A stretch of 10,325 bases of DNA from PFJX01 sp037442845 (GTDB lineage Bacteria > Pseudomonadota > Gammaproteobacteria > Burkholderiales > Thiobacillaceae), in contig JBBIPL010000076.1 of the NCBI GenBank assembly GCA_037442845.1, forward strand, positions 1 to 10,325. Direction: 5' to 3'. Within the stretch, counting starts at the first letter, position 1. Each line of letters opens with the position of its first letter. Below, one piece after another: positions 1-6,581 of the stretch. The translations under genes were made by a program, and so were the position numbers. The notes under the pieces are model-generated. The model made no database searches, was not told where the DNA came from, and saw only the letters and a list, made by a program, of their open reading frames with translations.

Positions 1-1
1 A

Positions 2-913
2 ATCGCGATCGGAATGCCGGCCAACGGTCGACCATCCCGCGCCGCGCCCGCGCGCGCGCAGGCATCGGCGCATGCCCCGCCAGATCCGGCGCCGCCGCAG
101 CCGGCGAACCCGGTCGTGGAAGTACCCGTCCAGACCACGCCGAGCGTCGAACCCGCGCCGACGGAAGCCGTCGCGGTAGCCCAGGAACCGGCGCGGGATG
201 CACCCAGCGCGCCCACTTCCGCGCCCACCGCGCCGAGCGGCCCGCCCGCGCCGGAAGCGGAATCGACGCCGATGCGCACGGTGCGCAAGCTGCCCGAAAA
301 ACTGGTGCTGCGCTACGAGGTGCGCTCCGGCGAGGAGGGCTTCAGCCTGGGCCAGGCCACCTATACCTGGCGCGTCGCCGGCGACCGCTACGCGCTCGAC
401 AGCGTGGCCGAGGCCACCGGCCTGGCCGCGTTCTTCATCCAGGCGCGCATCGTCCAGTCCAGCGAGGGGCGCCTCGGCCCGACGGGCTTGCTGCCCGAGC
501 GTTTTTCCATGGAGAGGAACCGCAAGCGCCACTACTCGGCGCGTTTCGACTGGGAAGGCCGGCGCCTGTTGCTGCCCAAGGATGAAGTGGTTGCCCTGCG
601 CGAGCATACCCAGGACCTGCTCAGCTTCCCCTTCCACCTGGCCATGACCATCGCCGAGGAGGACACGGCCTGGATACAGCCGGTCACCAACGGCCGCATG
701 CTGAAAGGCTATCGCTTCGCCCAGATCGGCCGGGAAACCCTGGAATGGGCGGGAAACATGCTGCACACCCTGCATCTGCGCGGCACGCGCGCCTTCGAGG
801 GCAACCTCGAAGTATGGCTGGCGCCCGAGCTGCACTGGCTGCCGGTACGCATCCGCACCGAGGACAGCAAGGGCCGGGTCACCGACCTCAGGCTGACGCG
901 CCTGGAAAACTGA
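2..913 (+). CDS. DUF3108 domain protein, 5' end outside the window
   Basis: The frame is already open at base 2, so the true start probably lies upstream; the first ATG inside is at 14. Counting from it, residues 1-90 are a Pro/Ala-rich low-complexity linker. Residues about 95-296 match the DUF3108 family: a beta-rich domain beginning near LVLRYEV and ending with the family's typical LEVWLAPELHWLPVRI strand pair (265-280) and a final GRVTDLRL. Family members are usually exported or anchored in the inner membrane by an N-terminal helix, which would fall outside the window; the linker fits a tethered periplasmic domain. No enzymatic role is established. In betaproteobacteria such genes often sit beside purine genes, and here the stop codon abuts that of purK on the other strand. 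Family call fairly sure; function unknown. Confidence 0.8.
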   Translation: MAIGMPANGRPSRAAPARAQASAHAPPDPAPPQPANPVVEVPVQTTPSVEPAPTEAVAVAQEPARDAPSAPTSAPTAPSGPPAPEAESTPMRTVRKLPEKLVLRYEVRSGEEGFSLGQATYTWRVAGDRYALDSVAEATGLAAFFIQARIVQSSEGRLGPTGLLPERFSMERNRKRHYSARFDWEGRRLLLPKDEVVALREHTQDLLSFPFHLAMTIAEEDTAWIQPVTNGRMLKGYRFAQIGRETLEWAGNMLHTLHLRGTRAFEGNLEVWLAPELHWLPVRIRTEDSKGRVTDLRLTRLEN

Positions 914-2062
914 TCAGTCGCGGCCGATGCCAAGGGCGGCGCGCGTGCTCTCGGCGAGGGCCAGGGCAGCCTCCGGCGTCGCCGCCAGGCAGTTGTAATG
1001 CCCCATCTTGCGGCCCGGCCGCGCCTCGGCCTTGCCGTAGAGATGCAGTTGCACGCCGGCGTGGCGCAGCAGTTCCAGCCAGTCCGGCTCGGGCCGCCAG
1101 ACGTCGCCCAGCAGATTGACCATCACCACCGGAGAAAGCAGGCGCGGATCGCCCAGGGGCAGCCCGCACAGCGCGCGCACCTGCTGCTGGAACTGGTCGG
1201 CGGCGCAGGCGTCCAGGGTGTAATGGCCGCTGTTGTGCGGGCGCGGCGCCATTTCGTTGAACACCACGCGGTCGTCGGCCAGCACGAAAAACTCCACCGC
1301 CATGACACCGACGTAATCCAGCCCCCGCGCCAAGCCGGCGGCCATGCGGCGGGCGGCATCGGTGACGCTGTCGGCGACGCCGGCCGGCACGATGCTGAGG
1401 TCGAGGATGCCGTTGCGGTGCCGGTTCTCGGCGAGGGGAAAGAAGGCGATCTCGTCCGCCGCGTTGCGCGCCAGCACCACGGATACCTCGCGTTGCAGCG
1501 GCAGAAAGCCTTCCAGCAGGCAGGGCACGCGGCCCAGCCGGTCGAAGGCGGCGGCCAGATCGTCGAGACTGTCCACCCGCGCCTGGCCCTTGCCGTCGTA
1601 GCCGAGGCGGCGCGTCTTCAGCAGGGCGGGGGCGCCCACCGCCCGCCAGGCCGCGGCGAGATCGCCCGCCGCCTCGATGTTGGCGAAGGGCGCGGTCTCG
1701 CAGCCGTGTTCGCGCGCGCGCGTCTTTTCCGTCAGGCGGTCCTGCGCCACCGCCAGGGCGTCGGCGCCGGGCGCGACGCGGCAATGCTTGGCCAGGGTGC
1801 GCAGGCTTTCCGCCGGCACGTTCTCGAATTCGGTGGTCACCGCCTGGCACAGGCCGCCCATGCGCAAGAGGGCGACGGCATCGCGGTAATCGGCCTTCAG
1901 GTGGGTGTCGGCGACCTGGCCGGCGGGGCTCAGCGGGTCCGGATCCAGCACCACCACACGGTAGCCCATGACCTTGGCGGCCAGGGTGAACATGCGGCCC
2001 AGTTGGCCGCCGCCCAGCACGCCGAGGGTGGCGCCGGGCAGCAGCGGCGTGTCCTGGGTCAT
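914..2062 (-). CDS. purK: 5-(carboxyamino)imidazole ribonucleotide synthase PurK
   Basis: 382 residues, the usual PurK length. This ATP-grasp enzyme carboxylates AIR with bicarbonate and ATP to give N5-CAIR in cytoplasmic purine synthesis. Visible signatures are the N-terminal nucleotide-fold glycines GGGQLGRM (17-24), the ATP-grasp loop RRLGYDGKGQ (151-160), the metal/ATP-binding stretch NEMAPRPHNSGHYT (269-282), and the C-terminal GKAEARPGRKMGH (343-355). The frame stays open far upstream of the ATG, through purE and into the mutase gene. The start at 2062 is chosen because the PurK fold begins there (MTQDTPLL, then the Rossmann glycines) and because its ATG overlaps the purE TGA as ATGA, the usual arrangement for translational coupling. 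It is the last gene of the purEK unit and ends against the DUF3108 gene with no spacer. Confidence 0.95.
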   Translation of the reverse strand: MTQDTPLLPGATLGVLGGGQLGRMFTLAAKVMGYRVVVLDPDPLSPAGQVADTHLKADYRDAVALLRMGGLCQAVTTEFENVPAESLRTLAKHCRVAPGADALAVAQDRLTEKTRAREHGCETAPFANIEAAGDLAAAWRAVGAPALLKTRRLGYDGKGQARVDSLDDLAAAFDRLGRVPCLLEGFLPLQREVSVVLARNAADEIAFFPLAENRHRNGILDLSIVPAGVADSVTDAARRMAAGLARGLDYVGVMAVEFFVLADDRVVFNEMAPRPHNSGHYTLDACAADQFQQQVRALCGLPLGDPRLLSPVVMVNLLGDVWRPEPDWLELLRHAGVQLHLYGKAEARPGRKMGHYNCLAATPEAALALAESTRAALGIGRD

Positions 2063-2571
2063 GGCTGCTCGGGCAGGGTCATGGCCAGCACGGATTCGGT
2101 CTGCGCCTGGCGGAAGGCGATCAGCCGCTCGCGCACCCGCGGCAGCTCGTTGGCCAGCAGGGCGGCCGCGAACAGGGCGGCGTTGGCGGCGCCGGCGGGT
2201 CCGACGGCGAAGGTGGCGACCGGGATGCCCTTGGGCATCTGCGCGATGGACAACAGGGAATCCAGGCCGGTCATGAACTTCGACATCACCGGCACGCCCA
2301 GCACCGGCAGCGTGGTCTTCGCCGCCACCATGCCGGGCAGATGCGCGGCGCCGCCGGCGCCGGCGATGATGCAGCGCAGGCCGCGGTCGGCGGCGGAGCC
2401 GGCATACTCGAACAGCAGATCCGGCGTGCGGTGGGCGGAAACCACCCGCTGCTCGTGGGGGATGTCGAACCGGGTGAGCAGTTCGGCGGCGTGGTGCATG
2501 GTTTCCCAATCGCTGACGCTGCCCATGATGAGGCCGACCAGGGGGGGATTCTCGCCCTTCAGGGTAGTCAT
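2059..2571 (-). CDS. purE: N5-carboxyaminoimidazole ribonucleotide mutase PurE
   Basis: 170 residues, typical of class I PurE, which moves the carboxyl group of N5-CAIR (the PurK product) to give CAIR. Signatures: the substrate-phosphate loop IMGSVSDWETM (15-25), SAHRTP with the conserved histidine (45-50, His47), and the glycine-rich GAGGAAHLPGM (71-81). Having purK next door supports the class I assignment. An upstream in-frame ATG at 2628 would add 19 residues with no family match and would run through a dyad and a possible promoter, so the start at 2571 is preferred. The ribosome-binding site is weak: only AGG, nine bases before the ATG and inside the right arm of a hairpin. The stop overlaps the purK start by four bases. 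Confidence 0.95.
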   Translation of the reverse strand: MTTLKGENPPLVGLIMGSVSDWETMHHAAELLTRFDIPHEQRVVSAHRTPDLLFEYAGSAADRGLRCIIAGAGGAAHLPGMVAAKTTLPVLGVPVMSKFMTGLDSLLSIAQMPKGIPVATFAVGPAGAANAALFAAALLANELPRVRERLIAFRQAQTESVLAMTLPEQP

Positions 2572-2575
2572 GGCT

Positions 2576-2601
2576 GCGAACCTGTGGCAACAGAGGTTCG
2601 C
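2576..2601 (-). promoter_or_regulatory. Operator-like dyad / leader hairpin before purE
   Basis: GCGAACCT and AGGTTCGC form a perfect 8-base inverted repeat around a 10-base centre, ending four bases before the purE ATG. Read as RNA, an alternative pairing joins GCGAAC/GUUCGC and CUGU/ACAG with a two-base bulge and a UGCC loop. The AGG in the right arm is the only Shine-Dalgarno-like sequence, so the hairpin would cover it. A -10-like TATCAT (2602-2607, - strand) lies directly upstream, placing the dyad about at the transcription start. It could be a repressor operator or an RNA element; I recognise neither. Confidence 0.5.
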
Positions 2602-2623
2602 ATGATAAGGGGGCGGCAACGGC

Positions 2624-2644
2624 AACAAAAGGATGCCGGCATCC
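2624..2644 (-). terminator. Probable terminator after the phosphomannomutase gene
   Basis: On the - strand the 14-base perfect palindrome GGATGCCGGCATCC is followed by TTTTGTTG, 18 bases past the mutase stop. The usable stem is short (five pairs, four-base loop) and the U-tract is broken, so it may be leaky. If it leaks, the mutase, purE and purK could share a transcript. Confidence 0.45.
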
Positions 2645-2661
2645 GCCGTGTCCCGGATTGC

Positions 2662-4062
2662 TCAGAACGGCAGGCTGAGGCCGGGGAAATGGGTCAGCAG
2701 GATGCTGCGGAACGCCTCCTGGATGCGGCGCAGGGCCGGCGCGTCGTCGGCCTCGAAACGCAGCACCAGGCTGGGCGTGGTATTCGAGGCGCGCACCAGC
2801 CCGAAGCCGTCCGCGTATTCGACGCGCAGACCATCCAGGGTGATGACTTCTCGAGCGTCCGGGAAGCGGGCGCTGCGCGCCAGTTCCTCCATGCGGCGGC
2901 GCGGCTCGCCCTCGCGCAGGGGAATGTGCAGTTCCGGCGTGCACAGGGAATCCGGTAGCGCGCGCAGGACAGTCTGACAATCGGCCTGGCGGGAGAGGAT
3001 CTCCAGCAGGCGCGCGCCGGCATAGAGGCCGTCGTCGAAGCCGTACCAGCGGTCGCGGAAGAACACGTGGCCGCTCATCTCGCCGGCCAGCACGGCGCCG
3101 GTCTCGCGCATGCGCGCCTTGAGCACGGAATGGCCGGTCTTCCACAACATCGGGCGGCCGCCGCGCGCGCGAATCCAGTCATCCAGGTTGCGGCTGGATT
3201 TCACGTCGAAGATCACCAAGCCGCCGGGATTGCGCGCCAGCACCTCGTCGGCGAACAGCATGAGCTGGCGGTCGGGGTAGATGACGCGGCCGTCCTTGGC
3301 CACCACCCCCAGGCGATCGCCGTCGCCGTCGAAGGCGAGGCCGATCTCCGCGTCCGACGCGCGCACGCGCTCGATCAGCGCGGCGAGGTTGGCGGGCGCC
3401 GAGGGATCCGGATGATGGTGCGGAAAGCGGCCGTCCACCTCGCAGTACAACTCTTCGACGCGGCAGCCGAGGGCGCGGTAGAGCGCCGGCGCGACCCCCC
3501 CGGCGACGCCGTTGCCGGCATCGACGACGACGCGCATGGGACGGGCCAGGCGGACATCGCCGGTGATGCGCGCGAGATAGTCGGCGTCGACGTCGCGATG
3601 GCTGATGCGGCCCGCCTCCTGCGCGCTCGCCTCATCCGTCGCGCTTGCCGCCGGCGCCTTGTCCAGGCGCCGGCGCAGGGCCTGGATGGCCTCGCCGCAG
3701 AGGGCCTCGCCGGCGAGGACGACCTTCAGGCCGTTGTATTCGGGCGGATTGTGCGAGCCGGTGACCATGACCGCGTTGCCGCAGCCCAGATGGTGGGCGG
3801 CGAAGTAGGCCATGGGCGTGGTGACGCGGCCGATGTCGACGACACGCAGGCCGGCATGCGCAAGACCGCCCGCCACCGCGGCGGCGAGGCCGGGGGAGGA
3901 AAGCCGCCCGTCGCGACCGACGACGATTTCCTCCTGTCCGCGCGCGCGCGCCTCGGCGCCGATCGCCGCGCCGATCCGGCGAACACTCGCGGGGTCGAGG
4001 CCGGCGCCGACCACGCCGCGGATGTCATAGGCCTTGAAGATCTCTGCGGGGATGTCTGGCAT
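2662..4062 (-). CDS. algC: Phosphomannomutase/phosphoglucomutase
   Basis: 466 residues, matching the bacterial PMM/PGM type (about 460). The enzyme interconverts hexose 1- and 6-phosphates through a phosphoserine and supplies sugar 1-phosphates for nucleotide sugars, LPS and exopolysaccharide. All four signatures are present: the active-site serine loop TGSHNPPEYNGLK (101-113, Ser103), the metal loop DGDGDR (245-250), the sugar-specificity loop GEMSGH (327-332), and the C-terminal phosphate site RASNTTPS (424-431). The GEMSGH loop fits dual-specificity PMM/PGM rather than phosphoglucosamine mutase. The start at 4062 has GGAG about six bases upstream and begins with the family's EIFKAYDIRG. 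It appears to be transcribed alone, with a possible terminator before purE and tandem terminators upstream of its own leader. The symbol is by analogy to Pseudomonas. Confidence 0.93.
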   Translation of the reverse strand: MPDIPAEIFKAYDIRGVVGAGLDPASVRRIGAAIGAEARARGQEEIVVGRDGRLSSPGLAAAVAGGLAHAGLRVVDIGRVTTPMAYFAAHHLGCGNAVMVTGSHNPPEYNGLKVVLAGEALCGEAIQALRRRLDKAPAASATDEASAQEAGRISHRDVDADYLARITGDVRLARPMRVVVDAGNGVAGGVAPALYRALGCRVEELYCEVDGRFPHHHPDPSAPANLAALIERVRASDAEIGLAFDGDGDRLGVVAKDGRVIYPDRQLMLFADEVLARNPGGLVIFDVKSSRNLDDWIRARGGRPMLWKTGHSVLKARMRETGAVLAGEMSGHVFFRDRWYGFDDGLYAGARLLEILSRQADCQTVLRALPDSLCTPELHIPLREGEPRRRMEELARSARFPDAREVITLDGLRVEYADGFGLVRASNTTPSLVLRFEADDAPALRRIQEAFRSILLTHFPGLSLPF

Positions 4063-4125
4063 GGCGGCTCCGGGGGACGCCGGCGATTATCGGCGATCGC
4101 GGCGCGGGCCGGTGACGCATTGCAC

Positions 4126-4158
4126 AAAAAAAGAGCGGCATCGGAAACCGATGCCGCT
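4126..4158 (-). terminator. Strong rho-independent terminator, - strand
   Basis: A perfect 11-base-pair stem (AGCGGCATCGG with CCGATGCCGCT) closes on a three-base loop and, on the - strand, is followed by C and seven T. On the + strand no T-run follows, so it works only leftward, stopping transcripts that come from between this point and hemN. It lies about 64 bases upstream of the algC start. Confidence 0.8.
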
Positions 4159-4160
4159 TC

Positions 4161-4181
4161 AAAAACCGCCATTGCGGCGGT
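4161..4181 (-). terminator. Second tandem terminator, - strand
   Basis: On the - strand ACCGCC-GCAAT-GGCGGT (six pairs, five-base loop) runs into T's, the last stem T being part of the run. It sits just upstream of the stronger 4126-4158 terminator and reads in the same direction. Two terminators in tandem imply a real - strand transcript ending here. Confidence 0.6.
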
Positions 4182-4345
4182 CAGGGAGGTTGGATGGGGT
4201 GAGCGAACTCCCGATCGACACGACTCCAACTGCTTGTCCGCGTCGATCTCTATAACGAAAGATATATCAAGATGCCGGATATTGCATCCTGTTTTTTTCA
4301 TCCGAACCTGGTCTTTTCGGCCCATGCGCTTCCTCCGACGCGGAC

Positions 4346-4359
4346 TTGACCGCGATCAG
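4346..4359 (+). promoter_or_regulatory. FNR/ANR-like site upstream of hemN
   Basis: TTGAC-CGCG-ATCAG matches the FNR consensus TTGAT-N4-ATCAA at eight of ten positions. hemN is a classic FNR/ANR target, because the enzyme replaces oxygen-dependent HemF without oxygen. The centre is about 52 bases before the predicted transcription start, not one of the standard activation spacings, so the start point or the site may be misjudged. Confidence 0.4.
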
Positions 4360-4368
4360 GTTGCGTTC

Positions 4369-4398
4369 TTGCCCGGTTTTTCGCGGCCCGCCTACAAT
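4369..4398 (+). promoter_or_regulatory. Sigma70-like promoter for hemN
   Basis: TTGCCC (4369-4374), an 18-base spacer and TACAAT (4393-4398). Transcription would start near 4405, leaving a leader of about 19 bases. This argues for the ATG at 4424 over the one at 4397, which lies inside the -10 element. Confidence 0.45.
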
Positions 4399-4423
4399 GC
4401 GCAACCCCTCCGAGATCGAGACC

Positions 4424-5794
4424 ATGTCCGCATTCACCGCCCTTCTGGAGAAATACAGCAAGCCGGGTCCGCGCTATACCTCCTACCCCACCGCGCCCTA
4501 TTTCCACACCGGTTTCAAGGAAGCGGACTGGCGCGAGGAGCTGCGGGCCTCGCAGTCGCCGGAACGCGGCCTCTCCCTCTACGTCCACATCCCCTTCTGC
4601 GACACCCTCTGCTACTACTGCGGCTGCAACATGATCGCCACCGGGGAATATTCCAAGGCGACCCAGTATCTGGGCTATCTCGAACAGGAGATGTCGCGCA
4701 CCGCCGAACTCACCGACCCGCGCCGCCAGGTGAAGCAACTGCATTGGGGCGGCGGCACCCCCACCTACCTGAAGCCCGACGACATCCGCAAGCTGATGGG
4801 CATGATCCGCGCCCGCTTCAACATCGCGCCGGATGCGGAAATGGGCTGCGAAGCCGACCCGCGCGAACTCACCCGGGAACATCTGGTCGCGCTGCGCGAA
4901 TCCGGCTTCAACCGGCTTTCCCTGGGCGTCCAGGACCTGGACGAACAAGTCCAGAAGTCGGTCAACCGGGTGCAGCCCGAGGCGATGATCGCGCAGGTAT
5001 ACGGCTGGGCGCGGGAACTGGGGTTCCAGAGCATCAACATGGACCTCATCGTCGGCCTGCCGCACCAGAACACCGCCAGCTTCGCCCATACCCTGGACAA
5101 GGCGCTGGTCTGGGCGCCGGACCGCTTCGCCATCTTCGCCTACGCCCACGTGCCCTGGATGAAGAAGCACCAGAAACTCATCAACGAGGCCGACCTGCCC
5201 GCCTTCGCCACCCGCCTCGACCTGCAGCAGCTCATCCACGAACGCCTGGGCGCCGCGGGCTACAACAACATCGGCATGGACCACTACGCCAAGCCGGACG
5301 ACGAGATGTTCAAGGCGCAGCGGAACAGGACCCTGTGGCGCAACTTCCAGGGCTACACCACGCACAAGGCTTGCGACATCTACGCCTTCGGCGCCTCCAG
5401 CATCAGCCAGACGCCCGACGTGTACATGCAGAACGAGAAAAACCTGAAGAAGTACCAGGAACTCGTCGGCGCCGGCCATCTGCCGGTGGAGCGGGGCCTG
5501 CGCCTGACGCGCGAGGACCACATGCGCCGGGAGGCGATCACCCGCATCATGTGCGATCTGGAAATGGATACGGCCGCCTTCGGCAGGGAATTCGGCATCG
5601 ACTTCGACAGCCATTTCGCCGAGGGCCTGGCCGACCTGCCGCCGCTGGCCGCCGACGGCCTGATCCGCCTGGAGCCCGGCCGGATCGTGGTCACCGACCT
5701 GGGCCGGCTGTTCCTGCGCAACATCGCCATGTGCTTCGATGCCTACCTGAAGCAGCAATCCACCGATCAGCCGCGCTATTCGCGCACGGCATAA
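4424..5794 (+). CDS. hemN: Oxygen-independent coproporphyrinogen III oxidase HemN
   Basis: 456 residues, the length of E. coli HemN (457). This radical SAM enzyme oxidatively decarboxylates coproporphyrinogen III to protoporphyrinogen IX in haem synthesis, in the cytoplasm and without oxygen. The N-terminal GPRYTSYPTA (15-24) is diagnostic of HemN proper and separates it from the HemW chaperone. The cluster motif is C59-x3-C63-x2-C66 followed by C68, all present in HIPFCDTLCYYCGCN. GGGTPT (109-114) is the SAM-contacting motif. Starts at 4346 (TTG) and 4397 (ATG) are also in frame, but 4424 fits the homologous N-terminus and lies downstream of the predicted promoter. The gene stands alone, faces away from algC and ends two bases before a strong terminator stem. 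The FNR-like site suggests induction at low oxygen. Confidence 0.97.
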   Translation: MSAFTALLEKYSKPGPRYTSYPTAPYFHTGFKEADWREELRASQSPERGLSLYVHIPFCDTLCYYCGCNMIATGEYSKATQYLGYLEQEMSRTAELTDPRRQVKQLHWGGGTPTYLKPDDIRKLMGMIRARFNIAPDAEMGCEADPRELTREHLVALRESGFNRLSLGVQDLDEQVQKSVNRVQPEAMIAQVYGWARELGFQSINMDLIVGLPHQNTASFAHTLDKALVWAPDRFAIFAYAHVPWMKKHQKLINEADLPAFATRLDLQQLIHERLGAAGYNNIGMDHYAKPDDEMFKAQRNRTLWRNFQGYTTHKACDIYAFGASSISQTPDVYMQNEKNLKKYQELVGAGHLPVERGLRLTREDHMRREAITRIMCDLEMDTAAFGREFGIDFDSHFAEGLADLPPLAADGLIRLEPGRIVVTDLGRLFLRNIAMCFDAYLKQQSTDQPRYSRTA

Positions 5795-5820
5795 AAAACG
5801 CCGGCATCGCCGGCGTTTCT
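5793..5820. terminator. Bidirectional terminator between hemN and the DUF302 gene
   Basis: AAACGCCGGC (5796-5805) pairs perfectly with GCCGGCGTTT (5809-5818) around the loop ATC. The + strand ends in TTTCT and the - strand in a run of six T. It serves both convergent units; the left arm overlaps the hemN stop region. Confidence 0.85.
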
Positions 5821-5839
5821 GACTGGCGCGGTCAGCGCG

Positions 5840-6364
5840 TCACTCGGTGAAGTCCTTGTAGAGGGCTTCCTCTTCCGCCGCCGCCTCGGCCATCGCCTTC
5901 GCCACCTCGCCCTGCAGGGTCTTCGCCACGTTGGCGAGGTTCATGCGCATCACGTACACCTTCTTGTCCTTGCCGTCGAACACCGTGGCGCGGCAGGGCA
6001 AGGCCGGAACCTTGCCGGCGCCGGCCTTGGCGACCTTCTCGGCGGCCCCGGCCGGACACAGGGAGATCACCTTCATGCGCGCCGCGTCCTTGGCGCCGGC
6101 CTCCCTCATGGCCGCGCCCATGTCCTGGGTCTCGCCCAGGACCCAACCACGCTTCTGCGCGCCGGCGCGGATGGCGTTGACGGTCTCGTCGAAACCCAGC
6201 TTCGATTTCTTCAGGTCGAACATCACCGACATCATCTGCATCTGCCGGGCCATCGCCGCCTGCATCTGCATGGCCTGTTCGGGCGTGGGCGCGGCGGCGG
6301 GCTGCTGGGCGTGGGCGGTAAACGCAAGGAACGACAACAGCAAGGGCAAGACGGACTTATTCAC
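5840..6364 (-). CDS. Exported DUF302 family protein with Met-rich segment
   Basis: 174 residues. A signal peptide is clear: Lys3, a Leu/Phe core (5-15) and an AHA site, with cleavage likely after residue 19, so the mature protein is periplasmic. Residues 28-48 contain seven methionines (32, 34, 38, 42, 44, 45, 48). The DUF302 domain spans about 55-150, with Cys103 and Cys124. The C-terminus (153-174) is an Ala/Glu helix. DUF302 proteins have no settled function. The start is GTG at 6364, with GGGAG seven bases upstream overlapping the end of the zinc-finger gene; the gap between them is 12 bases. Third gene of the ilvE operon and last before the terminator. Metal binding by the Met and Cys residues is only a guess. 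Confidence 0.85.
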   Translation of the reverse strand: MNKSVLPLLLSFLAFTAHAQQPAAAPTPEQAMQMQAAMARQMQMMSVMFDLKKSKLGFDETVNAIRAGAQKRGWVLGETQDMGAAMREAGAKDAARMKVISLCPAGAAEKVAKAGAGKVPALPCRATVFDGKDKKVYVMRMNLANVAKTLQGEVAKAMAEAAAEEEALYKDFTE

Positions 6365-6376
6365 GGATTCACTCCC

Positions 6377-6574
6377 TCAATGACCACGACGGGGCTGGCC
6401 ATTCCAGCCCTTGAGCTTGTACAAGGTACCACAGTAGGGACACAGCGCCTCACCCTTTTCCTCGACGTCGAGAAACACCCGCGGATGCGAACACCAGGCC
6501 TGTTGCCCCGGCATGGGGCAATGCAGGGGAAGATCGGCCGCGCTGACCTCGACGATGCGCTGGTTGTCGCTCAT
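6377..6574 (-). CDS. Small CHCC zinc-finger protein
   Basis: 65 residues. The C-terminal half carries the zf-CHCC pattern: Cys19, His30 in the HPRVFL segment, then Cys45 and Cys48 in CPYCGTLY, giving one zinc site. Pfam relates this domain to the NDUFS6 accessory subunit of mitochondrial complex I; the bacterial role is not established. An additional Cys28 is not one of the expected ligands. An ATG at 6589 would add five residues and overlap ilvE by eight bases, but has no ribosome-binding site. The ATG at 6574 has GAGG five bases upstream, so it is preferred. It sits between ilvE and the DUF302 gene with gaps of 7 and 12 bases, almost certainly on one transcript. The ilvE/zinc-finger pairing is common in betaproteobacteria. 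Confidence 0.88.
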   Translation of the reverse strand: MSDNQRIVEVSAADLPLHCPMPGQQAWCSHPRVFLDVEEKGEALCPYCGTLYKLKGWNGQPRRGH

Positions 6575-6581
6575 GGCCGCC

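Larger units (their letters stand above)
4126..4250 (-). ncRNA. Candidate small RNA or attenuated leader upstream of algC
   Basis: The - strand from about 4250 reads as a string of possible hairpins: GATCGAC...GTCGATC (4248-4242 with 4219-4213, with an inner GAC/GTC pairing), then a GAG-UUCG-CUC mini-hairpin near 4201-4210, then the two terminators. No open frame in this piece stops before the terminators, so a noncoding product is the simplest reading. A TATAGA (- strand, 4254-4249) could be a -10, but no -35 fits. It could instead be the 5' leader of algC with termination control. I recognise no known RNA family. Confidence 0.3.
4063..4423. other. 361-base divergent intergenic region between algC and hemN
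   Basis: No convincing protein gene lies here. It is AT-richer than its surroundings, especially 4250-4330. It holds two tandem - strand terminators (4126-4181), a seven-base inverted repeat (4213-4219 with 4242-4248) that could fold in a - strand RNA, an FNR-like dyad (4346-4359) and a sigma70-like promoter for hemN (4369-4398). A - strand ATG at 4325 has a strong GGAGG six bases upstream, but its frame runs on through both terminators into antisense of algC. No clear algC promoter was found; a GATAAT (- strand, about 4086-4091) lacks a matching -35 element. Confidence 0.6.

Noticed and set aside
998..2605. Long + strand open frame of 535 codons opposite purK and purE
   Set aside because: It is exactly antisense to two clear enzymes. 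High GC leaves few stops on the opposite strand, and the translation is rich in Ala, Arg, Gly, His and Gln with no family likeness.
2063..3145. In-frame upstream extension of purK to 743 residues, as if fused to purE or algC
   Set aside because: The added part is out-of-frame translation of purE and the mutase. The PurK fold starts at the ATGA overlap at 2062.
4271..4298. Weak + strand terminator-like GATGC-N8-GCATC followed by seven T
   Set aside because: A five-pair stem with an eight-base loop is weak, and no + strand transcript is known to arrive from the left.
3726..4325. 199-codon - strand frame starting at the GGAGG-ATG at 4325
   Set aside because: Despite the good ribosome site it crosses both terminators and then runs out of frame through algC. 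Only a short N-terminal piece could be translated, and no stop closes it.
4200..4330. tRNA-like GGTTCGGAT and GAGTTCGCTC pieces on the - strand
   Set aside because: No acceptor stem, anticodon arm or CCA context could be assembled.
3067..5850. 927-codon + strand open frame spanning algC antisense and hemN
   Set aside because: It overlaps the mutase on the other strand and then reads hemN in a wrong frame. It is a GC-composition artefact.
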